A DNA stretch of 64,000 nucleotides from DAOSXA01 sp964526835 (GTDB lineage Bacteria; Zixibacteria; MSB-5A5; GN15; FEB-12). The stretch spans positions 112,341 to 176,340 of the forward strand of contig CAZGMK010000004.1 of NCBI GenBank assembly GCA_964526835.1, read 5' to 3'. A model generated the notes under the pieces. That model was not told the origin of the DNA and ran no database searches. It was given only the letters and a program-made list of their open reading frames with translations. The position numbers and the translations under genes are program-made. Numbering within the stretch: position 1 is the first letter of the stretch; every line of letters begins with the position of its first letter. This document shows, in pieces, positions 1 through 9,434 of the stretch.

Positions 1-232
1 CGGGGATCTTCGCCTGCCCGTCCCGGTTCAGGAACGTGTCGAGCAGGGCCAGGCCGTCGAACACCGGCGGAGCGATGACCAGGAAAGCCAGATCAAACTC
101 GATATCCGCTGCGGTTAGCTGGGCGACCTCCTCGGCTGATCTGACGCACCTGACCTCGTGCCCCTGCTGCACCAGCGTCCTGCTAAGCTGGGCATGCGAT
201 GACCGATCATCTTCGGCAACCAAGATGCGCAT
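1..232 (-). CDS. Response-regulator receiver protein, partial, lacking the phospho-acceptor Asp
   Basis: Only the first 77 codons lie in the window; the rest continues beyond position 1. The protein starts MRILVAEDDRSSHAQLSRTL, a typical beta1 strand and acidic pocket of a receiver domain (E7, D8, D9). At the usual phosphorylation site the sequence reads FDLAFLVIAPPVFDG, so the Asp is replaced by V52. The start codon overlaps the stop of the upstream histidine kinase (TGATG), so the two are almost certainly translationally coupled. What is seen: receiver fold start and missing Asp. Inferred: a pseudo-receiver that either works without phosphorylation or belongs to a longer protein with an output domain outside the window. 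Confidence 0.75.
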   Translation of the reverse strand, partial: MRILVAEDDRSSHAQLSRTLVQQGHEVRCVRSAEEVAQLTAADIEFDLAFLVIAPPVFDGLALLDTFLNRDGQAKIP

Positions 233-3200
233 CAGGCTCCGGCCTCCATAGATGCGGTCGCGGAGCGCTCGAATCTGTCAACTTCCTCTACAAGGCGTTC
301 AAGGGCTTCGGTCGCCCCGGCAAGGTCACCGTCGAGCCCCATGGTCTCTAATCGTTGGGCCACGTCCGCCGCCGCCGCTGCGCCGAGATTGCCCAGCGAG
401 CCTTTCAGGGTGTGGGCCGCCACCTTCAACTCGCCGGCTGACGCCGATTTAATGGCCTCCTCGATTGCACGTATCATTTCTTTGGATGACTCGCGAAACA
501 TGGTCAGCAGTTCCACGACCAGTTCGGCGTCGCCGTCGGCAGCCGCCAGAGCCCGATCTCGGTTGAATACTGTCACCGTCTGCCCTTCTCGTTTCATGAT
601 CGCATCTTCAGCGACATCGTTGTTGGCGTTCTTCCCGATGTGCTGTTCCAGCACTCTATATAGGTCTATCGGCTCGATCGGCTTGCTTACATAGTCATTC
701 ATTCCCGCCCGAAGGCATTCCTCGCGATCACCAACCATGGCGTTGGCCGTCATGGCAATTACTGGGATCGAGGCTGCCCTGTCAGGCAGACGACGTATCT
801 CGGCTGTCGCCTCAAGGCCACTCAGGACAGGCATCTGCACATCCATCAACACAGCATCGAAAGTATACTTGCTGACAGCGTCGACGGCTGCTCGACCATC
901 GGTTACGGACATGACATCGTATCCTCTCTTCGCGAGCAGACGCTGCGCCAGCTTCATGTTGACAGGATTGTCTTCGGCAATGAGAATTCGTCCCGGTCCG
1001 CTCCGATACGACATCTCATCACCTGCTTCCGGGTCGCGTTCTCGGCTTCCGGCATGCAGGTACGGTTCATTCGTTTCAGCCCCTCCACTGGATAACAATT
1101 GCCTCAGCGCGCCCTGCAGTTTCTTTGGGTTCAGCGGCTTTCTCAATGTCATCCGCGCTGCTGCCCCGACGTTTTTAAGCGACTCACTACCGCCATAGCC
1201 TGACACCATCAGGATGATAGGGGTAGTGCCCACGCCCTGGAGATCGGCTGGTCCAGCACCGTCCTCTTTCCATCGGCCTTCCAGGGCCGCTTCGTCTACG
1301 ATGATTACGTCAAACCCACACTCATTCCGTGGCGTCTGATCGAGGATGGGCCGCGCGGACAGGAGGTCTTTCTCGCCGGTTACGTCCATCCCCCAGTTTT
1401 CGAGCAACGCGGCCAGATGGTTGCGGCGATCGGTGGCCTCATCGATAACCAGAGCGCGACCGGCCTGGAGGGAATCTCTCGTATCCGGCATGGCGACCTG
1501 ACCATCAGCCAGGCCCAACCTCACCGTGAAATGTAAGGTAGCGCCCGGTCCGCCGACGCCACTTTGGTTGGTCGGGCTCTCAACCCAGATGTGACCGTCC
1601 ATCATTCTTACCAACTGGCGCGAGATGGTGGTCCCAAGTCCGGTCCCGCCATACTCCCGAGTTGTTGAGCCGTCTGCCTGGGTGAAGCTCTCAAAGATGT
1701 TGTCCTGCTTGTCGGCCGGTATGCCGATTCCGGAATCAGAAATGGCGAAGTGGAAGCAATTGCCGCTCTCTGAATCGGACTGGAATTCCACGCGAATCGC
1801 AACTTCGCCTTCGTCGGTGAACTTGACTGCGTTGCCGACGAGGTTGATGACTACCTGTCGCAATCGCCCCGGATCTCCAACGACTGCATCCGGCGCGAGC
1901 GGACTGACCATCGTTGTCAGATTTATCGATTTCTGGGCGGCCTTGAGGACAAGGGGCTCGACCGACGACGCCAACAGGTCGCGCAGAGAAAACTCAATCG
2001 CCTCCAGCTCCATCCTGCCGGCCTCAAACTTGGAAAAGTCAAGAATGTCGTTAACCAGTTGCATCAGGTGATCCGCAGAAGAGCGCAACATCTCAAGGCA
2101 TTCACGCTGTTCAACGGAGAGCTCATCATCCAGCGCAAGATCGGTCATACCGATGATTCCGTTTAGCGGTGTCCGAATCTCGTGGCTCATATTGGCCAGG
2201 AATTCGCTCTTGACCTGCGTGGCCTTCTCGGCTCTGGCCTTCTCAATCTCGAGTTCCTGGATGAGCTGGACCAATCGCTGCGAATTGTCCTCCTGAGCTT
2301 CCTTGGCCTCGCTGAGACTCTGGGCGTACTCACGCAAGTCCTCCTCGGCCTTCTTGCGTTCGGAGATGTCGCGGATCACCGCCGTTGACCAGTATTCGCC
2401 CCGCCACGAGACTACAGAAAGCGCGATCTCGATCGGAAAAACCTCGCCGCTGCGACGCTTGCCCTTTAGTTCCAGCACCTTGCCAATCGCGCGGCCTTTG
2501 CCGGTCTTCTTGAAGTTACGCCAGCCCGCTTCGTACCTGGCGGCATACTCCTCAGGCATGATGAGAGCGTGCACATTCCGCCCAAGTGTTTCTTCTGACT
2601 TGTACCCGAACATCCTCTCGGCGGCCGGATTCCAGTACTCCACTCTTCCGTCGGCATTAATCATCACCAGGGCATCCAGAATCGATGCCCCAATGGTTCT
2701 GAATCGATGTTCGCTCTCACGCAAGTCGTCGAGGACTCGTCGGCGTTCGCTGATATCGCGACACGTGACGACGAGTCCTTCAACGCCGGGTGACTCAAGC
2801 TGATTTGTGATCACGGCCTCAATGCTGAGCCAGTCACCCTCTTCACTCCTTACGCGAAGTCTCTCGAGTCGCACAACTTCCCCGGGACTCTCGATAACCC
2901 TCGCGATAGCTCCCCTTAGCAGTGGCAGGTCCTCGGCGTGCACGAACCTGTCCGGCGGATGGCCAAGGACATTGTCGACCGTGAAGCCGCTGAGGCGCTC
3001 TAACGAAGGTGTCACGTACTTGCAGCACCCATTGGCATCTGCGATGATTATGATGTCGGCCGAGTTCTCGGTGATGGCTCGAAACATCGCCTCGCTTGTC
3101 CGCAAGGCTTGCTCGGCCGACCGACGACGGTCGATATCATCTCTGAGACGCTTATTCAGCTCGTTCAGGGTCTGCCAATCGCGTCGGCGATTGCTGTGGT

Positions 3201-3807
3201 AGATGCGCATTGCAAGCATAATCGTAAACGTGGCGAGTATGCACATCGCGATCAGGACAATCTGGGTCGTCCGAAATGACTGCATCTGTGTTTTCATTGT
3301 CCTGTGAAGATCGGCATCCAGTTGTTCGGACAAGTCCAGCATTTGATGATAAGAATCATGGTATTCATTGAAGAGGGCTGCCGCCGGTGTAGGGTCATGG
3401 ATAGCATCGAGTCGCATGAGGGAGAGTGAACGCAGTGTGTCAACCAGGCTCTGAACGGCCTTGACGGCGGACAGAAAGCCCTCATCATCCGGAGGCAGCA
3501 CTTGCTTGTTGGTCCCGCCCTCAATCATCGACCCCAGATGCCCGGCAGCGCTGTCCAGCCGGGATTGGAGGACGGCGGTGTCGGGCGAACGTTCACCCAG
3601 AATCATCTCTTCCAGGAGTACATGAGAGCGGGTGACGAGGATTCTTGACTCGGCCACAGCATCAACCAACGGAGCAAAAACCCGCTCCACGTGACTTGCA
3701 GTACGCCAGTTGTGCAGCAAGGTCAGGACAACCGTCAGGCCACACACTAGCACGAGCGCATACATCAGGCCTCTTGAATGTTGCGGACTGATCCACTGCT
3801 GCGACAT
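232..3807 (-). CDS. Hybrid sensor histidine kinase (two PAS, HisKA, HATPase, two receivers, HPt)
   Basis: A 1191-residue membrane-bound phosphorelay kinase. Order: transmembrane helix (about 14-32), extracytoplasmic helical sensor (35-178), second helix (180-201), coiled coil, PAS (235-355), PAS (363-490), dimerisation domain with SHEIRTPLNG (H542 is the phospho-acceptor), ATP-binding domain with N-box near 655, GIGIP near 695 and GGTGLG near 721, a divergent first receiver (784-905, D838), a canonical second receiver (940-1058, D989) and a C-terminal HPt domain with HTLKGSLGN (H1132). All His/Asp relay residues are present, so an intramolecular H-D-H relay is possible. The start has AGGAGAAGAG directly upstream. 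The signal sensed is unknown. Its partner is the overlapping receiver gene downstream. Confidence 0.93.
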   Translation of the reverse strand: MSQQWISPQHSRGLMYALVLVCGLTVVLTLLHNWRTASHVERVFAPLVDAVAESRILVTRSHVLLEEMILGERSPDTAVLQSRLDSAAGHLGSMIEGGTNKQVLPPDDEGFLSAVKAVQSLVDTLRSLSLMRLDAIHDPTPAAALFNEYHDSYHQMLDLSEQLDADLHRTMKTQMQSFRTTQIVLIAMCILATFTIMLAMRIYHSNRRRDWQTLNELNKRLRDDIDRRRSAEQALRTSEAMFRAITENSADIIIIADANGCCKYVTPSLERLSGFTVDNVLGHPPDRFVHAEDLPLLRGAIARVIESPGEVVRLERLRVRSEEGDWLSIEAVITNQLESPGVEGLVVTCRDISERRRVLDDLRESEHRFRTIGASILDALVMINADGRVEYWNPAAERMFGYKSEETLGRNVHALIMPEEYAARYEAGWRNFKKTGKGRAIGKVLELKGKRRSGEVFPIEIALSVVSWRGEYWSTAVIRDISERKKAEEDLREYAQSLSEAKEAQEDNSQRLVQLIQELEIEKARAEKATQVKSEFLANMSHEIRTPLNGIIGMTDLALDDELSVEQRECLEMLRSSADHLMQLVNDILDFSKFEAGRMELEAIEFSLRDLLASSVEPLVLKAAQKSINLTTMVSPLAPDAVVGDPGRLRQVVINLVGNAVKFTDEGEVAIRVEFQSDSESGNCFHFAISDSGIGIPADKQDNIFESFTQADGSTTREYGGTGLGTTISRQLVRMMDGHIWVESPTNQSGVGGPGATLHFTVRLGLADGQVAMPDTRDSLQAGRALVIDEATDRRNHLAALLENWGMDVTGEKDLLSARPILDQTPRNECGFDVIIVDEAALEGRWKEDGAGPADLQGVGTTPIILMVSGYGGSESLKNVGAAARMTLRKPLNPKKLQGALRQLLSSGGAETNEPYLHAGSRERDPEAGDEMSYRSGPGRILIAEDNPVNMKLAQRLLAKRGYDVMSVTDGRAAVDAVSKYTFDAVLMDVQMPVLSGLEATAEIRRLPDRAASIPVIAMTANAMVGDREECLRAGMNDYVSKPIEPIDLYRVLEQHIGKNANNDVAEDAIMKREGQTVTVFNRDRALAAADGDAELVVELLTMFRESSKEMIRAIEEAIKSASAGELKVAAHTLKGSLGNLGAAAAADVAQRLETMGLDGDLAGATEALERLVEEVDRFERSATASMEAGA

Positions 3808-4151
3808 CTCTTCTCCTGTCAGCGTTGTAGTGCCCCCTTAAGCATTCAACCCACCCTTAACCCGACCTGCGCCTCGCGGCGAATTGACTTGATTGGCCCA
3901 CCACTGTCAGTTATCGGCACTCTCGACAGGCAGCTTAGGCTGTGGCCCCCGGGGCCGATGTGCGAAATCTGAACATCCGCTCGTCCCGCCTGGAGCGCAA
4001 TTAGCGTGGCGCCAGAGTGGCCATGACCGATATAATTGTTGATGGAGCGGGTCTGCAGACATACCGTTCCTGATGTCTGGAGAGTTGAAGAAGTGATAAC
4101 TCGATCGGTAGTGAGATAGTGACTTACAATATGGCTGAAGGAGACACCGTT
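3808..4151. other. Intergenic region between divergent genes
   Basis: About 340 bases between the kinase gene (leftward) and the lpoB-like gene (rightward). It must hold both promoters, but I see no convincing -35/-10 pair. The only clear signal is the AAGGAG ribosome-binding site at 4138-4143, eight bases before the ATG at 4152. No coding sequence is supportable here. Confidence 0.5.
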
Positions 4152-4757
4152 ATGAAGACGTTCATGGCCCTGATTGTGATGTTTGCGGTCCTGGCTTTTG
4201 TGTCGGGCTGCGGGGGCGGCAAGACAGTCACCCGCCTGGACACCGAATCTGTAACCGACCTCAGCGGGCGATGGAACGACACCGATTCCCGCCTGGTGGC
4301 TGAGGAAATGGTCAGCGACGCGCTTAGCCGTGCCTGGTTGACCCGCTTCACAAGCGAGAAGGGTGCAATGCCCGTTGTCACAGTCGGCACGATTCGCAAC
4401 AGGACCGCCGAACACATCGAGATGGAGACTTTCATCTCGGACTTCGAACGTGAGCTCATCAACAGCGGTTCGGTCCGTTTTGTGGCCAGCAAGGAGGCGC
4501 GTTCCGAGATTCGCGAAGAACGTCAGGAACAGCAGGAATTCGCCTCCCGCGAGACCGCCAAGCGGATGCGCGAGGAAACCGGAGCCGACTTCATCCTGCA
4601 GGGCGCCCTGAAGACAATCATCGACGAAGAGGGCGGAAAGCAGGTACGTTACTACCAGACAGACCTCGAGTTGATCAACATCGAGACCATGGAGAAGGTC
4701 TGGATCGGCAGCAAGAAGATCAAGAAGGGCATCACCCAGGGTAAGTGGAAATCGTAA
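4152..4757 (+). CDS. lpoB: LpoB-family lipoprotein (penicillin-binding protein activator type)
   Basis: A 201-residue lipoprotein with signal peptide MKTFMALIVMFAVLAFVSGC; the lipobox cysteine is C20. The body (VVTVGTIRNRTAEHI, FERELINSG, REETGADFILQGAL, YYQTDLELINIETMEKVW) fits the LpoB family, outer-membrane lipoproteins that in enterobacteria activate PBP1b; the same fold is common in envelope proteins of other phyla. I chose the ATG at 4152 because AAGGAG lies eight bases upstream and the signal peptide begins there; an upstream in-frame ATG at 4119 would add an unlikely leader. It is followed 16 bases later by the COG3014-type lipoprotein, probably in one operon. Whether it activates a penicillin-binding protein here is not known. 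Confidence 0.85.
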   Translation: MKTFMALIVMFAVLAFVSGCGGGKTVTRLDTESVTDLSGRWNDTDSRLVAEEMVSDALSRAWLTRFTSEKGAMPVVTVGTIRNRTAEHIEMETFISDFERELINSGSVRFVASKEARSEIREERQEQQEFASRETAKRMREETGADFILQGALKTIIDEEGGKQVRYYQTDLELINIETMEKVWIGSKKIKKGITQGKWKS

Positions 4758-4773
4758 TCGGATCCAGCCCGCA

Positions 4774-6165
4774 ATGATCCGATTCTACCAATTCATCTGG
4801 CTGCCGGTCATGGCCTTGCTGCTGTCCGGCTGCGGTTCAATGGCGACCCGCAAGGGATTCTATGAACCGATCTCGGCGGAATTGCTGTCGGGCCGAGCCG
4901 ACTCGGCCGCAGCGATGATCGAGTCGGCTCGCCAGGATGGCAAGTACGGCGACAAAGACCGCCTGGTGTACTTCCTGGATGCCGGCTTCCTCAACCACTA
5001 CGCCGGGCGCTGGGAGAGCAGCAACCAGAAACTCGAATTGGCCGACATCGCCGCTGAGGAGCTGTTCACCAAATCGATCTCACGGGCGGCGACTTCGATG
5101 CTGCTCAACGACAACACCCTGGAATACGCCGGCGAGGACTACGAGATACTCTACTCCGATCTGATCTCGGCGCTGAACTACCTGCAACTGGGCAACTATG
5201 ACGGGGCCTTCGTCGAGATTCGACAGGCCAACCTCAAGCTAAACAACCTCGAAGACAAGTACGCCCAGGCGGCTCGTGAACTCGAACGTGGCAGCCCTGA
5301 TGATACCGCCCGCATCCAAATCGACTACGACATAGACAAAGTCCGCTTCCACAATGACGCCTTCGCCCGGTGGCTGAGCATGCACATGTACGCCGCCGAC
5401 GGCAAATGGGACGACGCGAACATCGATTATAATCTGTTGTTGGCAGCCTTCAAAGAGCAGCCGCACATCTACGGGTTCGATCCGCCACAGGTCAGGTACG
5501 AGGCCGACGACGGCGCCTTGCTCAGCGTCGTAGCCCTGACGGGTCTGGCGCCGGTGAAGGAGGCGCTCAACCTGCGCATCCGCACCGACAAAGACCTCGA
5601 CCTGGTGCAGGTGCTGTACGATGGGCCCGGCAAAGAGGACACCGAATATGCCCATTTCCCGATCGATGTCGGGGCCGACTTCTACTTCAAGTTCGCCATC
5701 CCGCAACTGGCGGATCGACCATCACAGGTGACGACGCTGGAAGTTCTTGTCGACGGCATGCCGGTCGGGCATCTTCGGTTGATCGAGGATGTCGGCTCGG
5801 TGGCGCGCGAGACCTTCCGGGCGAAGCAGTCGATGATCCTCATTCGGACAGTGGCGCGGGCGGTCGTGAAGGGCCTGGCCGCGCACAAGCTCAAGAAGGA
5901 AGCCGACACCGGCGGTCTGGCCGGCTGGTTGAAGAAGGCGGCCATCGACGTCGCCACTGACCTGACTGAGAACGCCGACCTTCGTTGCAGCCGGTTCTTG
6001 CCGGGCCGGATATATATCGGGGACTTCGAGTTGCCGCCCGGTGTGCACGATGTGGAGCTACGCTACCTCGACCGCAACGGTCACCAGATTGGTGGTGAGA
6101 GCTTCCCGGGTTTCAAAGTCAGCCCGGAGGGATTGAATTTGCTGTCGGCGAGTTTTCACGGATGA
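4774..6165 (+). CDS. COG3014-type lipoprotein downstream of lpoB
   Basis: A 463-residue lipoprotein; the lipobox LLLSGC gives C20. Residues about 30-220 are alpha-helical and TPR-like (repeated pattern with YEILYSDLISALNYLQLGNYDGAFVEIRQAN), with a C-terminal beta-rich part ending in a region on glycine, hydrophobic and charged residues (FELPPGVHDVELRYLDRNG). This matches the uncharacterised COG3014 family, which in several phyla sits beside LpoB-like lipoproteins. The 16-base spacing to the upstream gene suggests cotranscription. Its function is unknown; a role in envelope or peptidoglycan biology is an inference from the partner. The start lacks a strong ribosome-binding site. Confidence 0.75.
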   Translation: MIRFYQFIWLPVMALLLSGCGSMATRKGFYEPISAELLSGRADSAAAMIESARQDGKYGDKDRLVYFLDAGFLNHYAGRWESSNQKLELADIAAEELFTKSISRAATSMLLNDNTLEYAGEDYEILYSDLISALNYLQLGNYDGAFVEIRQANLKLNNLEDKYAQAARELERGSPDDTARIQIDYDIDKVRFHNDAFARWLSMHMYAADGKWDDANIDYNLLLAAFKEQPHIYGFDPPQVRYEADDGALLSVVALTGLAPVKEALNLRIRTDKDLDLVQVLYDGPGKEDTEYAHFPIDVGADFYFKFAIPQLADRPSQVTTLEVLVDGMPVGHLRLIEDVGSVARETFRAKQSMILIRTVARAVVKGLAAHKLKKEADTGGLAGWLKKAAIDVATDLTENADLRCSRFLPGRIYIGDFELPPGVHDVELRYLDRNGHQIGGESFPGFKVSPEGLNLLSASFHG

Positions 6166-6623
6166 GCAATCGATTCGGCTCGACGTTAGGGGCAGGCCAG
6201 GACCTCTGCGGGTTTGGGTACAGGCGAAGGGCGACGTGGGCTGTCGCTGACGGCGAAGCAGGTGCACCTGTGAGGCCTCGACTCCACTCGGCCTGACAGC
6301 TTCGTGGCTGGTGTACGTCCTGAGGCTGTCCCAAAAGATCGTTCCGCACGGTCCTGGGTTCGCAGCAGGCGAAGCGAGACCCTGCGGTTATGCCTCCAGG
6401 GAGCTTGGCAGCATGGGCCTTCACCTTCAAACTAACTCGCCATATTCTCTTGCCGTCCGCACCAAGTGCCGGGGGCTGAACTTATGAGATAGCCTCTCCT
6501 CGTGCACCAGCTCCTTTTGCAGCCGAGACCGAGAGGACGCAAGTTGGACCCGACCGCGCCAGGAAAGTCGAAACCTCTCTTCGCGATCTTGTCTCGGGCG
6601 TGGTACGCGGTTGGAGCTACTAC
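6166..6623. other. Intergenic region left of the restriction-modification cassette
   Basis: About 460 bases without a convincing gene. It contains the left copy of a ~78-base repeat (6223-6300) whose second copy lies at 9668-9744 on the other side of the cassette. Short reading frames here are not coding-like. This may be the insertion junction of the cassette. Confidence 0.5.
6223..6300 (+). repeat. Direct repeat, left copy, flanking the restriction-modification cassette
   Basis: Seventy-eight bases beginning GGCGAAGGG and containing GGCGAAGC, TGTGAGG and TCGACTCCACTC. Aligned by eye with 9668-9744 it shows about 13 mismatches and one gap, so about 80 percent identity, in the same orientation. 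It lies 324 bases beyond the vsr stop. It could be a dispersed genomic repeat used for recombination, or the trace of cassette insertion. Confidence 0.7.
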
Positions 6624-7034
6624 TTATGAATTCAAGAAACAACGAATCTTATTCGCAAGTTCATCAGATCGCTTGATCGCGCACTCCCACAGTACGAGTG
6701 CCTTCCATCCCCTCCGCCTCAGAGCCTGAAGATTTGCCTTATCCCGCACGAGATTGGACTCCCGTTTCTTCCGCCAGAACTCGGCGTTTGTCTTGGGTTC
6801 CGCCCGCCCGAAGCGGCATTTGTGCATATGCCAGTAGCAGCCGTGGACGAATATGACCTTTCGCAGTCGAGGGAATGTAAGGTCCGGCTTGCCCGGAAGG
6901 TCCTTTCGGTGCAGCCGGTAGCGATAACCCATACTGTGGACCAGACGACGTACAACCATCTCCGGCTTAGTATCCTTCGATCGGATTGCTGCCATATTGC
7001 GGCTACGCTGCTCTTTGGTATGAACGTCCGTCAT
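6624..7034 (-). CDS. vsr: Vsr very-short-patch mismatch endonuclease
   Basis: A 136-residue protein, the full length for the Vsr family. It nicks the strand carrying the thymine of T:G mismatches that arise when 5-methylcytosine deaminates at the site of its partner methyltransferase. Family signatures in order: TKEQRSRNMAAIRSKDTKPE, LPGKPDLTF (catalytic Asp), KVIFVHGCYWHMHKCR (zinc and active-site His/Cys), FWRKKRESN, and GWKALVLWECA. Its start overlaps the stop of the endonuclease gene by four bases (ATGA), so it is the last gene of the methyltransferase-endonuclease-vsr operon. This order fits EcoRII/Dcm-type systems, where Vsr protects CCWGG-like sites. Confidence 0.95.
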   Translation of the reverse strand: MTDVHTKEQRSRNMAAIRSKDTKPEMVVRRLVHSMGYRYRLHRKDLPGKPDLTFPRLRKVIFVHGCYWHMHKCRFGRAEPKTNAEFWRKKRESNLVRDKANLQALRRRGWKALVLWECAIKRSDELANKIRCFLNS

Positions 7035-8203
7035 CCGGCGACCAGTCTGTCCTTGACAGTTGCAATGAACGCGTCGATCGAGCTCAGATCCCGAATATTA
7101 TCAGGGGGATAACGGTCGTGTAGGGGTTTCGGGACGATTAACTGCACCCCCGCCTGTCTCATTTCTCCAAGTTGAGCGCCGGAGATTCCCGGCTGAATGG
7201 TCAACAGGTGTTTTGTTGGTATTCGTTGTGCTTCATTGAGTACTTGCCGCCATCTGTCCTTACAGGTGGTCTTGACGCCTACCATGAAGAGTCTGTCGAC
7301 GGGATAACTCGAATCATCATAGGCTGCTTTGCTCGGGATGATGATATCCGGTTTCCCGTCCACTTCCGGGCGGACGTCGAAGGGAATTTCGGATTCCCGC
7401 AATACGAACCCGACGTGGTTCTCCAGTGATCTCCCGGCACGCGCCTTCCGCCGATTCATCATGGTCGCCGCTGTCTGCAGGAAGTCATCAACGGACTTAA
7501 ACAGTCTCGTGATCTCGTTCGCGCAGAGGCATCGCTCGACAAGCCGGAACAACCGATACTCCGACTCAACAAGCGACAGCACCTTTTTATCTGGCGGAAT
7601 TGTCGAAAACTCCTTCAGACATGCGCCCAGTGTTGCAACGGCCTCTTCAGAGAATCGTGTTGTGGTCGGAAAGGCGTCAAGTGCTGCTGCGAATTCTCTG
7701 AACCGGTGATCGATACAGTCGTCTTCGCTGACTCCTTCTGCTCGCTCCTCCACAGAGTATACCGCCCAAGATCCGGTAAATTCTATCCCCAGGGCAGCCT
7801 GCACCTGCTCTATGTCCTCTTCGAGGTCCAGTACATGCGCGGTGAGTGTCTTCGGCCCAGTCGGAATGAGAACCAGCAGGTCGCCTATGTTGTCCTCAGT
7901 GAGCCACGGGAAGTCTCTGCCAAACCGGGTCAGCCGGTACTCGCTGCGGGTACCAAGTCCGTACCATTTGATGCAGGAATTGGTGACTCGGCCGTCCGGC
8001 CAGGTAACGTCAACGAAATGCTCCTTATTCGCTCCCTTGTCCGGCGGATGTGGCGTATACAGCTCCCATGCCGATTTCGGAAGATAGTACCCGCACTCGT
8101 GCCCCCCAGTGAGCCCGACGTTGTTCGGGGAAATGAACTTCAGCAGTGCCCTGCCGTAGCGAAGCGCATCTTCGATGACACGATCTGCTGCGTGAGTGGG
8201 CAT
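7031..8203 (-). CDS. EcoRII-like type IIE restriction endonuclease
   Basis: A 390-residue protein, close to the 404 of EcoRII. The N-terminal part has NVGLTGGHECGYYLPKSAWE (about 28-47), like the EcoRII effector-site binding domain. The C-terminal catalytic domain has RRKARAGRSLENHVGFVL (about 251-268), KPDIIIP (D286) and VGVKTTCKDRWRQ (309-319; K311 and R317 match the EcoRII PD-(D/E)xK-like active site). EcoRII cuts CCWGG and needs a second site for activation; that specificity is inferred here, not shown. It begins 15 bases after the methyltransferase stop and overlaps vsr by four bases. The domain set and partner genes make the call strong. Confidence 0.9.
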   Translation of the reverse strand: MPTHAADRVIEDALRYGRALLKFISPNNVGLTGGHECGYYLPKSAWELYTPHPPDKGANKEHFVDVTWPDGRVTNSCIKWYGLGTRSEYRLTRFGRDFPWLTEDNIGDLLVLIPTGPKTLTAHVLDLEEDIEQVQAALGIEFTGSWAVYSVEERAEGVSEDDCIDHRFREFAAALDAFPTTTRFSEEAVATLGACLKEFSTIPPDKKVLSLVESEYRLFRLVERCLCANEITRLFKSVDDFLQTAATMMNRRKARAGRSLENHVGFVLRESEIPFDVRPEVDGKPDIIIPSKAAYDDSSYPVDRLFMVGVKTTCKDRWRQVLNEAQRIPTKHLLTIQPGISGAQLGEMRQAGVQLIVPKPLHDRYPPDNIRDLSSIDAFIATVKDRLVAG

Positions 8204-8218
8204 ACACTTATCCTGTGT

Positions 8219-9415
8219 TTATCGTTGTCCTTTTATGAGGCACCCGTTGCCCGTACGAGCAATTTTCCACGAAACAACGGCTACTACCTGTCTTGCCACT
8301 GCTTCAGCTACCGGCGGAATCACTGCATTGCCAAACTGACGATACGCCTGTGTGTCAGATACAACTATGGGAAGTGAGTCGTCGAATCCCATCAGACGGG
8401 CGGCTTCGCGCGGCGTCAGCCTCCGCGGATTGCGTTTGTTCTTCTGCGGGATCAGTATCTCAGAACCGTCTTTGTAGTACCGGGCACTCAGTGTTCTCGT
8501 CCTGCCATTCAAGTCGACAAGACCGTAGCCGAAGCCGTTGCCCCTTGCCTTATGTGACTTCGCATAGTTCTGGAGATAATTCCAAAGATGGTCTGACAGA
8601 GTGTACTTCGGGTCCGGACTCTCTTCCAGAATACTCTCCACGGCGGGTGGTTTAGTATTGGGCTTTTCCGGAAACTGGAACGGTGGCTCGTCGCCGAACA
8701 CCTTGCAATCAAAGCAGACGATGAAAATCCTCTTGCGGTGCTGCGGCACATAATCGGCACCGTCGATAACCTTGTGGAATACGCAGTAGCCGAGTTCCTC
8801 AAGCGTGGCTTTGATGACTTCCCATGTCTTTCCCTGATCGTGGGAAAGCAGGTTCCTGACGTTCTCCAGCACGAGCACGGGCGGGCGTTTGATCTCCGCG
8901 ATGGTAGCCAGATTATAGAAAAGCGTACCCTGAGTCTTATCCTTAAATCCGTGCTCCATACCCAAGCTATTCTTCTTCGACACTCCGGCAATGGAAAATG
9001 GCTGGCAAGGAAACCCTGCCAGCATCACATCGTGATCGGGGAGGTCCTTGGGATTGAGCTCACGGATATCTCCCAGCGGCTTCTCACCGAACCACTCCTG
9101 ATATGTCCGTTGTGCATGCTTATCCCATTCGACGGAGCCAACGCACCTGCCCCCTACCCTCTCGAATGCGATGCGAAACCCCCCGATACCGGCAAAGAGG
9201 TCAACAAATGAAAACGGAGCCCAATCTCCCCTCTCCGGTGTGAATCCTCCCGCGCGGTCAAACAATGACATCTGGCTGGAGTCGGATGCGTCTCGAAGGA
9301 GTTGAACCATGAACTGCTGCTGACTCATCACTCGCTCTTTTCGCTCTCTCTCTATCCAACGCCCAAGGCCTTCCGGGACGTTCCGTATTAGTATCTGTTT
9401 TGCCATTTTGTCCAC
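8219..9415 (-). CDS. DNA cytosine-5 methyltransferase with N-terminal ribbon-helix-helix domain
   Basis: A 398-residue C5 methyltransferase that would protect DNA from the adjacent EcoRII-like endonuclease. Motif I is FVDLFAGIGGFRIAFE, motif IV is GFPCQPFS (catalytic Cys), motif VI is ENVRNL, motif VIII is QHRKRIFIV, and the C-terminal motifs are RTLSARYYKDG, RLTPREAARLMGF and YRQFGNAVIPP. Residues about 4-45 (AKQILIRNVPEGLGRW...MSQQQFMVQLLRDA) look like a ribbon-helix-helix DNA-binding domain. EcoRII and related enzymes instead use an N-terminal helix-turn-helix to repress their own promoter. The first codon is GTG at 9415; an ATG at 9406 (MAKQ) is an equally good start. A palindrome lies 20 bases upstream. 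Confidence 0.93.
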   Translation of the reverse strand: MDKMAKQILIRNVPEGLGRWIERERKERVMSQQQFMVQLLRDASDSSQMSLFDRAGGFTPERGDWAPFSFVDLFAGIGGFRIAFERVGGRCVGSVEWDKHAQRTYQEWFGEKPLGDIRELNPKDLPDHDVMLAGFPCQPFSIAGVSKKNSLGMEHGFKDKTQGTLFYNLATIAEIKRPPVLVLENVRNLLSHDQGKTWEVIKATLEELGYCVFHKVIDGADYVPQHRKRIFIVCFDCKVFGDEPPFQFPEKPNTKPPAVESILEESPDPKYTLSDHLWNYLQNYAKSHKARGNGFGYGLVDLNGRTRTLSARYYKDGSEILIPQKNKRNPRRLTPREAARLMGFDDSLPIVVSDTQAYRQFGNAVIPPVAEAVARQVVAVVSWKIARTGNGCLIKGQR

Positions 9416-9434
9416 TATCGCTGGGAATGATTGA

